Source of the DNA: Dinoroseobacter sp965279125
GTDB taxonomy: Bacteria > Pseudomonadota > Alphaproteobacteria > Rhodobacterales > Rhodobacteraceae
Direction of reading: 5' to 3'
NCBI GenBank assembly: GCA_965279125.1
Contig: CBDIHL010000034.1
Span: forward strand, 62,001 to 126,000
Length of the DNA stretch: 64,000 nt
In this document: positions 27,021 through 34,640 of the stretch, one piece after another
How positions within the stretch are numbered: the stretch's first letter is position 1
How the letters are laid out: every line of letters begins with the position of its first letter
Made by a program: the position numbers and the translations under genes
The notes under the pieces: generated by a model
Database searches by the model: none
What the model was told of the DNA's origin: nothing
What the model saw: the letters and a program-made list of their open reading frames with translations, nothing else

Positions 27021-28003
27021 GGACGCAGGTCGTCCGAAACGGTTGCGCCGATCTCTTCGTAGTAACGGATCGCACCGGGGTGCAGAGGTACAGGCGTTGC
27101 AGACAAGGTGAAATCAACCGTGGTCTGGTTTGCTGCGGGGTGGACCGCTTGCAGCTCGGCAATGTTCTCGAACATCGCGCTGGCGATGGCATAGGCCAGA
27201 TCGTCCGACATTTCCGAAGACACGGCCAGAACGTTCGGGATACCCAGAACGGTCACGTCCTCATCGACGCCATTATACGTGCCACCAGCGAGGGTCGTCT
27301 TCGCGAAGGTCGGGTTGCCGGCCATGGCCGCTTCGATCTCGGCATCGCTCAGCTCGATCACGACGATGTCTTGCGTGGTGGCGAGGTTGAGGATCGACGA
27401 GGTGGGCGCGCCCACGGACCAGAAGCCCGCATCGATGTCGCCGTTGCCCAGCGCATCTGCGGTCTCGTTGAAGTTCAGACGCTGCTCTTCGATATCATCG
27501 TAGCTCAGGCCATTGGCCTCAAGGATCGCGGCGGCGTTGACTTCTGTGCCCGAACCGGGCGCGCCAACGGACACGCGCTTGCCTGCGAGATCAGCCAGGC
27601 TGGTGATGCCGCTGCCCTCGAGCGTTACGATATGAACCATGTTGGCATACATCGACGCCAGACCCCGGATCATCGGCAGCTGCTGGCCGTCAAAACGACC
27701 GGTGCCGGTATAGGCCTGCACAACGGTGTCGGCCAGAGCGAGTGCGAGATCCGCGTCGCCCGTGGCAACCAACCCCATGTTTTCAACGGATGCGCCTGTC
27801 ACCTCTGCGGTGGCGGAGAAGCCGTCGACATGGTTGTTGATGATTTCGGCCAGACCACCGCCCACGGGGAAGTAGACCCCACCGGTGCCACCGGTTGCGA
27901 CCGAAAGCTGCTCTTGCGCCACGGCAGGCGCGCCAAGGCTCAGTGCGACCAGTGCCGCCACCCCAAATTGGCCAACTGGCCCCGGAATTACTCGGTTAAA
28001 CAT
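27017..28003 (-). CDS. TAXI family TRAP solute-binding protein
   Basis: 328 residues from ATG 28003, with GGAGG five bases upstream; the frame is open to 28078. A signal peptide ends near ...SLGAPAVAQ. The mature protein opens with the TAXI hallmark SVATGGTGGVYFPVGGGLAEI, continues with AGKRVSVGAPGSGTEVNAA, and ends with VPLHPGAIRYYEEIG. It captures a solute in the periplasm and hands it to the fused permease. It is the first gene of the operon receptor-DUF1850-permease-kinase-regulator. Confidence 0.95.
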   Translation of the reverse strand: MFNRVIPGPVGQFGVAALVALSLGAPAVAQEQLSVATGGTGGVYFPVGGGLAEIINNHVDGFSATAEVTGASVENMGLVATGDADLALALADTVVQAYTGTGRFDGQQLPMIRGLASMYANMVHIVTLEGSGITSLADLAGKRVSVGAPGSGTEVNAAAILEANGLSYDDIEEQRLNFNETADALGNGDIDAGFWSVGAPTSSILNLATTQDIVVIELSDAEIEAAMAGNPTFAKTTLAGGTYNGVDEDVTVLGIPNVLAVSSEMSDDLAYAIASAMFENIAELQAVHPAANQTTVDFTLSATPVPLHPGAIRYYEEIGATVSDDLRP

Positions 28004-28261
28004 ATCATCCTCCCATGACGGGCATTTAGCCCAAAACCATCCCGCGTTTTTCCCGGGACCTGCGCTAATGTATCGCATGTGCGGGGGAAGGAAATGACGA
28101 TTCAGCCAAAAAGCGCAACTTCATGGCAACCGCTCGCCGTCCCGGGCGCAGGTTTTCGCCATTTGAGCGCACGGGCCCCGTTGGCGCAGCCCAAGACCGC
28201 TGAGGACCTGGCCTGTGCGAGGTTTCGTGACCCAGCGCCGTTTTGTGCTATGTCTTTAGGA

Positions 28262-28921
28262 ATGGTTAGGTCGATCCTTCTCGTGCTCACACTCGCCGTT
28301 GTCGCGGCCCCGGCCCCTGCGCGCGATCTGGACATCGTGATAAGCCGCAATGACACCACCGCCACGCTCTATATTCGCAGCACGCTTTCTCTGCTCCCCC
28401 CTGTCTTTGGCGTTGATTTGTTGGCAGATGGCACACCGACGAGCACAACCGCGCTTCCTGCGCAGGCGCTTCTGGCCAACACTGCCATCCAGACCACACA
28501 AGGCCCGATCCACTTCGAGCAGATGAGCGCGATGGCCCATCCTTCCGATGATCTGCTGCCGTTTGAAACACCCTGGGACGCGTCAACCGCAACCTCCGTA
28601 TGCTCAGAAGCGGATGCGAGACGCGCGATCACAGCGCCGACCCATGACGTTTATGCAGGCTATGTGGCGCGCGACATCGCGGGGTTGGACGAAATTCAGC
28701 TGACCTTCGCGGGCAGTGCGGCAGCGACGCTGACCCTTTATGATTTCGCCAAAGGCGCTGCGCCGCGCGAGACGGTGGTGGATCTGAGCCAAACGCGCGT
28801 GATTACCTTGCCCAGCGCGGCCCCAACATTTCCAGGGGTCGGCCTTCTGTCGGCACTTGGGGGGATCACCTTCTTGGGGATCGCTTTTACCGGTTTGCGC
28901 CGCAAGTTGCGACCCGCCTAA
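28262..28921 (+). CDS. Secreted hypothetical protein with C-terminal membrane anchor
   Basis: 219 residues from ATG 28262 (MVRSILLVLTLAVVAAPAPA, a signal peptide); ATG 28250 is an alternative. The frame is open upstream to 28079 but that part is unlike a protein. The exported body (about 22-190) is rich in Ala and Thr and beta-prone, with no family that I recognise. The C-terminus is a Pro-containing linker, a hydrophobic helix (GVGLLSALGGITFLGIAFTG) and LRRKLRPA, the layout of a membrane anchor or a sorting tail of the PEP-CTERM/VPxxx type. It is divergent from the TAXI receptor and converges on the Rrf2 gene. Confidence 0.6.
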   Translation: MVRSILLVLTLAVVAAPAPARDLDIVISRNDTTATLYIRSTLSLLPPVFGVDLLADGTPTSTTALPAQALLANTAIQTTQGPIHFEQMSAMAHPSDDLLPFETPWDASTATSVCSEADARRAITAPTHDVYAGYVARDIAGLDEIQLTFAGSAAATLTLYDFAKGAAPRETVVDLSQTRVITLPSAAPTFPGVGLLSALGGITFLGIAFTGLRRKLRPA

Positions 28922-29370
28922 ATCGGACGCACGTCCAGCGGCCCGGCAAACAGACGCTCCAGCCCGGTATTGCCCGCCACCAGATCCGCAAGCGTCACGC
29001 CGTCCAATTCGCCGTAAAATGCAGCCAAAGCTCTGCTGAGCGCTGGTTTGAGTTTGCAGACCTGGACGATCGGGCAGGTGTTGCCCTCGGCGTGGAAGCA
29101 TTCGGTAAAGGGCGTTTCCGCCTCCAGCATCCGCATCACTTGCCCGACGCTGATCACCTCTGGCCCCTGCGCCAGACGCAAACCGCCCCCGCGCCCACGG
29201 ACGGTTTGGACATAGCCTGCATGGCTCAGGGTGTTGATAACCTGGCCCAGATGGTTTTCGGAGGCGTTGCAGCGCGCGGCAACTTCCGATGTGCGCACAG
29301 TGCGGTCTTGATTGACGGCGCAAAACATCAAGGCGCGCATTGCGAGGTTGGTTCGGGTCGTCAGGCGCAT
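28918..29370 (-). CDS. Rrf2 family transcriptional regulator (NsrR/RirA-like)
   Basis: 150 residues from ATG 29370 (MRLTTRTNLAMRAL); ATGs at 29394 and 29412 are in frame. The winged helix has SEVAARCNASENHLGQVIN and VRGRGGGLRLA. The cluster-binding cysteines are in CFHAEGNTC and VQVCKLK, spaced C-x7-C-x5-C, the pattern of [4Fe-4S] Rrf2 sensors. That spacing equals RirA (iron) and is close to NsrR (nitric oxide), so the signal cannot be fixed. An AT-rich dyad at 29439-29463 may be its own operator. No nitric oxide or iron-uptake gene is adjacent. Confidence 0.88.
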   Translation of the reverse strand: MRLTTRTNLAMRALMFCAVNQDRTVRTSEVAARCNASENHLGQVINTLSHAGYVQTVRGRGGGLRLAQGPEVISVGQVMRMLEAETPFTECFHAEGNTCPIVQVCKLKPALSRALAAFYGELDGVTLADLVAGNTGLERLFAGPLDVRPI

Positions 29371-29438
29371 CAGGGGATCTTTGGCAAGGGGCATAGCCGT
29401 TTCTTGGGGCACCCTAGCAGGCTCGCCTCCAGAAGGCT

Positions 29439-29463
29439 AAAAATATCTTTAGGTTGTATTTTT
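29439..29463. promoter_or_regulatory. AT-rich dyad upstream of the Rrf2 gene
   Basis: AAAAATA (29439-29445) and TATTTTT (29457-29463) form an inverted repeat with an 11-base centre, 69 bp or more before the Rrf2 start. NsrR-type operators are AT-rich dyads of about this size, so autoregulation is possible. Confidence 0.35.
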
Positions 29464-29508
29464 GGTCGCACTCAACCCGAAGCTAGATACTTAAGAAGGC
29501 TGGACCGA

Positions 29509-30237
29509 TCACGCGTCTTCGGCCAAACGCCCCTTGAAGCCTGTTGCCACCACGAACTTCTCCGAACTGTCAGAACGCGACGCAGGCGGCTTCATATGAA
29601 ACACCTTCTCGAACCGCTTTTTCAGCAACGCTTGCAAACTGCCCTCAGCCCCCCCGGCGAGAACCTTGGCGACAAAGGTGCCCCCCGGCTCCAGCACATC
29701 GAAGGCGAAATGCGCGGCGGTCTCACATAGGGCTACGATCCGCAGGTGATCGGTCTGCTTATGGCCCGAGGAGGACGCGGCCATATCGCTCATCACCACA
29801 TCGGCGGGCCCGCCCAGCCATTCCTTCACTTTGTCATCTGCCCCGTCTTCCATGAAGTCGAGCACATGCAACTCTGCCCCCGGGATCGCATCCATCTCTT
29901 GCAGATCTACGCCGATGATCCGACCCACGGATTTGTTCTTCTTTTCGCCCAGCGCATTGATCCGCTCGACGGCGACCTGACACCACCCACCGGGGGCCGC
30001 GCCCAAATCCACCACCCGCGCGCCAGGCACGAGGAAGCGGTATTTGTCGTCAATTTCCAGAATTTTGTAAGCCGCGCGCCCGCGCATGCCTTCAGCCTTA
30101 GCGCGCTGCACATAAGGATCGTTCAATTGCCGCTCCAGCCACAGGGTCGACGACAGCTTGCGCCCGCGCGCCGATTTCACCTTCACGCGTAGATCGCGCA
30201 TCCCGCGTCCGCTATTCTTACCCGGTGTCCGTGCCAT
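29509..30237 (-). CDS. rlmE: 23S rRNA (uridine-2552-2'-O)-methyltransferase
   Basis: 242 residues from ATG 30237 (MARTPGKN). RlmE/FtsJ methylates U2552 in the A loop of 23S rRNA late in 50S assembly. Motif I is VVDLGAAPGGWCQVA near residue 75, VDLQEMDAI follows, VVMSDMAASSSGHKQTDH carries the catalytic Asp, and a catalytic Lys lies in GGTFVAKVLAGG. The K-D-K arrangement of the 2'-O methyltransferases is complete. It follows the ppx/gppA gene by about 70 bp. Confidence 0.95.
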   Translation of the reverse strand: MARTPGKNSGRGMRDLRVKVKSARGRKLSSTLWLERQLNDPYVQRAKAEGMRGRAAYKILEIDDKYRFLVPGARVVDLGAAPGGWCQVAVERINALGEKKNKSVGRIIGVDLQEMDAIPGAELHVLDFMEDGADDKVKEWLGGPADVVMSDMAASSSGHKQTDHLRIVALCETAAHFAFDVLEPGGTFVAKVLAGGAEGSLQALLKKRFEKVFHMKPPASRSDSSEKFVVATGFKGRLAEDA

Positions 30238-30254
30238 AATGCGCCGCCCTACCC

Positions 30255-30280
30255 CTTTTTCTTGCCTAAAATACTCAAAT
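30255..30280. repeat. 26-bp intergenic motif, copy 1
   Basis: A TTTTTCTTGCC block followed by AAATACTCAAAT, matching 54496-54521 at 25 of 26 positions. Both copies lie between genes. Here it sits between ppx/gppA and rlmE. Confidence 0.6.
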
Positions 30281-30305
30281 CCCCCGGCCTGCAAGGGGCG
30301 AGGCG

Positions 30306-31434
30306 CTAGAAAGGGCCGTCTTCGAGCACACCATCGGCACTCATCTGCGCATAGAGCAGCCCCTCGCGCAGGCCCCGATCCGCGACACTCAAGCGATCCG
30401 TGGGCCAGACCCGCAACAAAGCCTGCAAGATCGCCGCCCCCGACATGATCAAGGCCTGACGATCCCGCCCGATCCGAGGATCCTCGCGCCGCCCCACCGG
30501 CCCCAGCGCCAGATAGTTCTGGATCACGCTGTCGATCTGGTCCGAGGTCATCCGCAACCCGTCGACCTTGTTACGGTCATAGCGCTTCAGACCCAAATGA
30601 GACGCCGCCACAGTCGTGACGGTCCCGCTGGTCCCGATGATCTGGAAGCCCTCGCGGACTTGGTTGGGTTCTTTATAGGGCGAGAACTCGGCGAGGTTTT
30701 CCTCAAAGAACCAGCTCATCAAAGCAAACCGCGCGGGATCGTCCTGCACATCGTCAAACTGGTCCTTCAACGTCGCCACCCCAAGCGGCACGCTGATCCA
30801 GTCCACGACCTTGGCGGCGGGCAAATCGCTCAGCCCCGCCTCGAACCCCGAATGCAGCCGCATGATTGCGCGGGGTCGGTCAAGGCGCGGCACACGGCTG
30901 AGGTCAATCCACACCAGCTCGGTCGATCCGCCCCCGATATCGACCACCAAGAGCTGTTCGGTCTTCGTGGACACCAAAGGCGCGCAGCTGACGACGGCAA
31001 GGCGCGCTTCCTCTTCCGGCTCGATAATCTCGAGGGCCAGTTTCGTGTCCCGCTCCACCAGCTTGATGAAATCGCGCGCATTGGTGGCGCGGCGGCAGGC
31101 TTCTGTCGCGACAAGCCGCATCCGTTTGACGCCGTGGCGCGACAGTTTCTTTTGGCAAATCTTTAACGCGCCCACGGTCCGGGCCATGGACGCGCGCGAC
31201 AGCGATCCGGTGGCCTCGAGCCCTTGGCCCAGTTGCACGGATTTTGAGAAGCTATCGACCACATGGAACTGGCTGCCCTTGGGCTGCGCCGATCAGCATC
31301 CGGCAGGAATTGGTTCCGAGGTCGAGTGCGGCATAGAGGTCGGCTGGATCAGGACGATCAGAGGCCTGTCCGGCAGCGGGCGGCTCCACCGGATTGAGGT
31401 GGCGGCCGATATGAGGGGGACGCGACTGCGCCAT
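30306..31434 (-). pseudogene. Ppx/GppA phosphatase, interrupted by a +1 insertion
   Basis: The gene is split over two frames. From ATG 31434 (MAQSRPPHIGRHL) the N-terminal part reads ALDLGTNSCRMLI and then stops at 31252. The other frame, open from 31262 to 30306, carries VVDSFSKSVQLGQGL, ATEACRRATN, the phosphate-binding VVDIGGGSTELVWI and the rest of the domain. Removing one G from the GG at 31289-31290 gives MLIAQPKGSQFHVVDSF and a 375-residue protein of normal length. Ppx/GppA enzymes hydrolyse polyphosphate or pppGpp. Either the gene is broken or the sequence carries one extra base; the rest of the protein is well preserved, favouring the latter. Confidence 0.85.
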
Positions 31435-31689
31435 GCAGGGTCCTCCTTCGGACATGTGGGATTGTCACTCAATGCTACGCGGCGGCTGCGAAGCTGGCAA
31501 GCGTTGTGGCGCGCGCTCATGATCTACATGAGTCGTTTTCCAAGCCCTCGCACTGGCGAGCCGGGCGGGGCCTCGCTAGATGTAGCTCGCGTCGCGGATT
31601 TGCGCCAAGATGTCGAGAACACGCGTTTCTTTGGGATCAACTCTGCGCACACTGCCTGCCAAAGACCCTGTTTTGAAAGACCTCGCCTC

Positions 31690-31986
31690 ATGCCCCTCGT
31701 CACCATCGTTTACTGGCGCGACATCCCAGCCCAAGTCATTGTCGGCAAGGGTCGTCGCGGCGCGAAAATACAGCTCTCTGAGCGGTTCGAGCAGGCCATC
31801 GACCGCGCCGCCATGAAAGTGGGCGCAAAAGATGCCGATGCCTACCTGTCGGAATGGCGCAAAGCCGACCCGGTGGAGGTCGCTGGTGAGGCGCAAGATG
31901 TCGTAAGTTCCGAAGCCGCACGCCTGGAGGCCGAATACGACCAAGACAGGCTTAAGGCGCTGATCGACAACGACGGCTGGGCCTGA
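31690..31986 (+). CDS. Virulence-factor-domain small protein
   Basis: 98 residues from ATG 31690. It resembles the PF13769-type virulence factor domain proteins: VTIVYWRDIPAQVIVGKGRR near the start, then ERFEQAIDRAAMKVG and a W-R-K-A motif. There is no signal peptide. The name is historical and no activity is known. In this genome it precedes the MetF-like gene by 39 bp and is followed by the one-carbon genes, so a role in methyl transfer or B12 protein function is more likely than virulence. The frame is open far upstream, but that part overlaps ppx/gppA. Confidence 0.75.
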   Translation: MPLVTIVYWRDIPAQVIVGKGRRGAKIQLSERFEQAIDRAAMKVGAKDADAYLSEWRKADPVEVAGEAQDVVSSEAARLEAEYDQDRLKALIDNDGWA

Positions 31987-32025
31987 ATGCGCACCCCGCG
32001 CGCCACGTCTTTTTGGGAGACCGCC

Positions 32026-32946
32026 ATGGCCCTTTTGCCGTTCCGCACCAAAGCTGCCCCTGCCCCCACGGGTGATCTGCGTCCAATGCTGGAGCATGCC
32101 TCCATCGAGGTGATGCCGCGCACCGCCGAGAAGGTCGAGGATTTCAGCGCCATTCTGCCAACGGGTACGCGGGTCTATATCGCCCATATCGACGGCACCC
32201 CCATCGAGGACATGGTTGCAACCGCCAAACGCATCAAGGCCGAAGGCTTTGACGTCATGCCCCACTTCCCGGCCCGGATCATTGCCGATGAGGCGATGCT
32301 GGGCGACTGGATCGCGCGTTACCAAGGCGAAGCTGACGTGAAGCAGGCGCTGTTGCTGGCAGGCGGTGTGGACCAGCCGAAGGGCGATTTTCATTGCTCC
32401 ATGCAGCTGATGGAGACGGGGCTGTTCGACAAAGCGGGCTTTGAGCGTTTGCATGTCGCGGGCCATCCAGAGGGCAACAAGGATATCGACCCCAAGGGCG
32501 GCGACGATGCCGTGATGGAGGCGCTTCGCTGGAAGCAGGCGTTTTCCGAGCGGACCGATGCGCAGATGGCCTTGGCCACGCAGTTTGCGTTCGAGGCCGA
32601 TCCGATCATCGCGTGGGCGACGCGGCTTGCTGACGAGGGCTTCACCCTCCCGATCCATCTGGGCATCGCTGGCCCGGCCAAACTGCAAACCATGATCAAA
32701 TTCGCCATTGCCTGCGGTGTTGGCCCCTCCTTGCGGGTTCTGCAACGTCGCGCGCGGGATGTGACGAAACTGGTCATGCCGTTTGAGCCGACCGAGCTTG
32801 TTGCCGGGATAGCGGCCCATAAAGCGGCCAATCCCACCAGCCTGATCGAGCAGCTGCATATCTTCCCCCTCGGCGGGATCAAGACCTCTGCCACATGGCT
32901 CGCCACACATCGCGGTGACAGCACTTCTGCTGCCGCAACAGCCTGA
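32026..32946 (+). CDS. Methylenetetrahydrofolate reductase-like protein
   Basis: 306 residues from ATG 32026, with GGGAGA eight bases upstream. A TIM-barrel flavoprotein of the MTHFR family: EVMPRTAEKVEDF near the start, the MPHFPARII strand and GGVDQPKGDF near residue 115, HVAGHPEGNKDI, a QFAFEADPII segment and PIHLGIAGPA. It should reduce 5,10-methylene- to 5-methyl-tetrahydrofolate, the methyl donor for methionine synthesis. The sequence is clearly different from enterobacterial MetF. It is 22 bp upstream of the pterin-binding methyltransferase that would use its product. Confidence 0.88.
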   Translation: MALLPFRTKAAPAPTGDLRPMLEHASIEVMPRTAEKVEDFSAILPTGTRVYIAHIDGTPIEDMVATAKRIKAEGFDVMPHFPARIIADEAMLGDWIARYQGEADVKQALLLAGGVDQPKGDFHCSMQLMETGLFDKAGFERLHVAGHPEGNKDIDPKGGDDAVMEALRWKQAFSERTDAQMALATQFAFEADPIIAWATRLADEGFTLPIHLGIAGPAKLQTMIKFAIACGVGPSLRVLQRRARDVTKLVMPFEPTELVAGIAAHKAANPTSLIEQLHIFPLGGIKTSATWLATHRGDSTSAAATA

Positions 32947-32968
32947 TTTTGTCTGAAAGACCACGCGC

Positions 32969-34039
32969 ATGACCCGTACTATTGTCGAATCTAAAACCAA
33001 GACCGTTGTTATCGGCTTTGACGAGCCGTTCTGCGTCATTGGCGAGCGCATCAACCCCACGGGCCGTAAGGTGCTGAACGAAGAGCTGGAGCGCGGCGAT
33101 TTCAGCCGGGTTGAGGCGGATGCGATTGCTCAGGTGATGGCTGGGGCAAATGTGCTCGACGTGAACTCGGGCGCTGTGTTTTCCAACAAGATGGCCGAAG
33201 ATCCGCGCTATGCGGACAACAACTTCGTCGAGCCGACCTTGATGAAAGAGCTGATCGAGCGCGTTCAGGCCGTGGTCGATGTCCCTCTTTGTATCGACAG
33301 CTCGGTTCCTGGTGCCCTCGAAAATGGTCTTGCCGCCTGCGAAGGCCGCCCGCTTCTGAACTCCGTCACCGGCGAGGAAGAACGGATGGAGCTCGTCCTG
33401 CCGCTGGTGAAGAAATACAACGTGCCTGTGGTGGCCATTTCCAATGACGACACAGGCATTTCCGAAGACCCTGATGTGCGCTTTGCAGTGGCGAAAAAGA
33501 TCGTCGAGCGCGCAGCTGATTTTGGCATTCCGGCCCATGATATTGTCGTCGATCCGCTGGTTATGCCAGTCGGTGCGATGGGCAGCGCCGGCTTGCAGGT
33601 GTTCACCTTGGTGCGCCGGTTGCGCGAAGAGCTTGGGGTGAACACGACCTGTGGGGCGTCCAATATCTCGTTCGGGTTGCCAAACCGCCACGGCATCAAC
33701 AACGCGTTCTTGCCCATGGCCATGCAGGCCGGGATGACCAGCGCGATCATGAACCCGGTGGCGTTGCCGGTTGGTCCTTTGAAAATTGCTGAGAAAAAAG
33801 CCGCCGTCGAAGCCGCAGGAATCGTGTTACCCGAGGGCATGGATGACGAGACCTTCGTGAAGCTGTTTGGCATGGGCTCGACCAAACCGCGGGCGGGCAA
33901 GGAAATGGAAGCCATTCGCGCGGCCAATTTCCTGTCGGACCAAGATCCGTCCGGTGGTGCATGGATCGTGTTCAACAAGGACCCCGATGCAGCCCTGCAA
34001 GGCGGGCGTGCAGGCGGGCGGCGGCGGCGGCGCGGCTAG
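32969..34039 (+). CDS. Methyltetrahydrofolate:corrinoid methyltransferase (pterin-binding subunit)
   Basis: 356 residues, a single pterin-binding TIM barrel: FCVIGERINPTGRKVLNEEL, ANVLDVNSGAV, PLCIDSSVPGALENGL, NDDTGISEDP and GASNISFGLPNRHGINNAF. These are the folate-binding motifs of MetH module 2 and of AcsE. There is no cobalamin or homocysteine module, so it must work with separate proteins. In Phaeobacter such a protein is reported as one part of a split methionine synthase. The last residues are GGRRRRRG, a basic tail also seen on the RamA-like protein downstream. The family's barrel ends near residue 320. Confidence 0.9.
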   Translation: MTRTIVESKTKTVVIGFDEPFCVIGERINPTGRKVLNEELERGDFSRVEADAIAQVMAGANVLDVNSGAVFSNKMAEDPRYADNNFVEPTLMKELIERVQAVVDVPLCIDSSVPGALENGLAACEGRPLLNSVTGEEERMELVLPLVKKYNVPVVAISNDDTGISEDPDVRFAVAKKIVERAADFGIPAHDIVVDPLVMPVGAMGSAGLQVFTLVRRLREELGVNTTCGASNISFGLPNRHGINNAFLPMAMQAGMTSAIMNPVALPVGPLKIAEKKAAVEAAGIVLPEGMDDETFVKLFGMGSTKPRAGKEMEAIRAANFLSDQDPSGGAWIVFNKDPDAALQGGRAGGRRRRRG

Positions 34040-34093
34040 GGGGATTGGTGCTTGGTAAGACTGTCTTAACCGAATCTGGGTCATGGTTACTGC

Positions 34094-34339
34094 ATGACCC
34101 AAATGACATCCCCCCTTCTCAGCCGTGGGACCGACCCAGCCCCATGGATTGCCCACCTCTTTTCCGCAAAAGCCGCCATGAATGGCGGCGTGATCCGACG
34201 CAGTATCGGCTGGGTAGAGGCCGAAGTCGGCCGACGCGCACTGACCGAGGAGGTGCAACGGCGCGGCTTTCATATGATCGAATGCGGCGGCCAATTTGTA
34301 ATTATTTGCAATCGGGGCGGTTTGCGCGTCGTTTGTTAA
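34094..34339 (+). CDS. Small conserved-looking protein of unknown function
   Basis: 81 residues. The N-terminal third looks like a helix (WIAHLFSAKAAMNGGVIRR), followed by WVEAEVGRRALTEEVQRRGF and a beta-like HMIECGGQFVIICN ending RGGLRVVC. It contains three cysteines in its second half (ECGG, ICN, VVC). I recall similar small proteins in Rhodobacteraceae sometimes mis-annotated as phosphoribosylanthranilate isomerase; it is far too short for that enzyme. It lies between the pterin-binding methyltransferase and the RamA-like activator on the same strand. Confidence 0.65.
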   Translation: MTQMTSPLLSRGTDPAPWIAHLFSAKAAMNGGVIRRSIGWVEAEVGRRALTEEVQRRGFHMIECGGQFVIICNRGGLRVVC

Positions 34340-34340
34340 T

Positions 34341-34385
34341 CAATTCTTCGCAGAAGAATTGCTACGATTTTTCTGCGAAAAATCG
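34341..34385. repeat. Paired hairpins with complementary cores; rest of 34340-34640 empty
   Basis: Two perfect nine-base stems with three-base loops: CAATTCTTC/GAAGAATTG at 34341-34361 (loop GCA) and CGATTTTTC/GAAAAATCG at 34365-34385 (loop TGC). The core TTCGCAGAA of the first is the exact reverse complement of TTCTGCGAA in the second, so one larger hairpin can form instead. It follows the small gene's stop at once and may end its transcript. The remaining bases to the start at 34641 hold no gene. Confidence 0.7.
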
Positions 34386-34640
34386 CATATCCCCAAACGG
34401 CATCTGTCAATCTAGATGCCCTCCTACGACCCAGCTTTCGCTTTTCGGGTCGCTCAGTCAGACGGCCACAGTCTTGTTGGCTATAAGGTTCTGTGCGTCA
34501 AAATGCACCCTACACAACGACGCCGCGTCGGACACGTCCGCAACGCGCCATATGCCTATTCCCCTTCGTCTTTGCCACATCAGCCCTAGCATCTTAACAT
34601 GTCAGACTGTCATGTTTCGGCTTTCCATTTTGAGGCTTCT

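Noticed and set aside
31550..31580. Sequence resembling a B12 riboswitch box before the one-carbon genes
   Set aside because: Only a few bases match the B12 box and no supporting stems were found.
30811..31689. Upstream extension of the virulence-factor-domain frame
   Set aside because: Antisense to ppx/gppA; the domain starts at ATG 31690.
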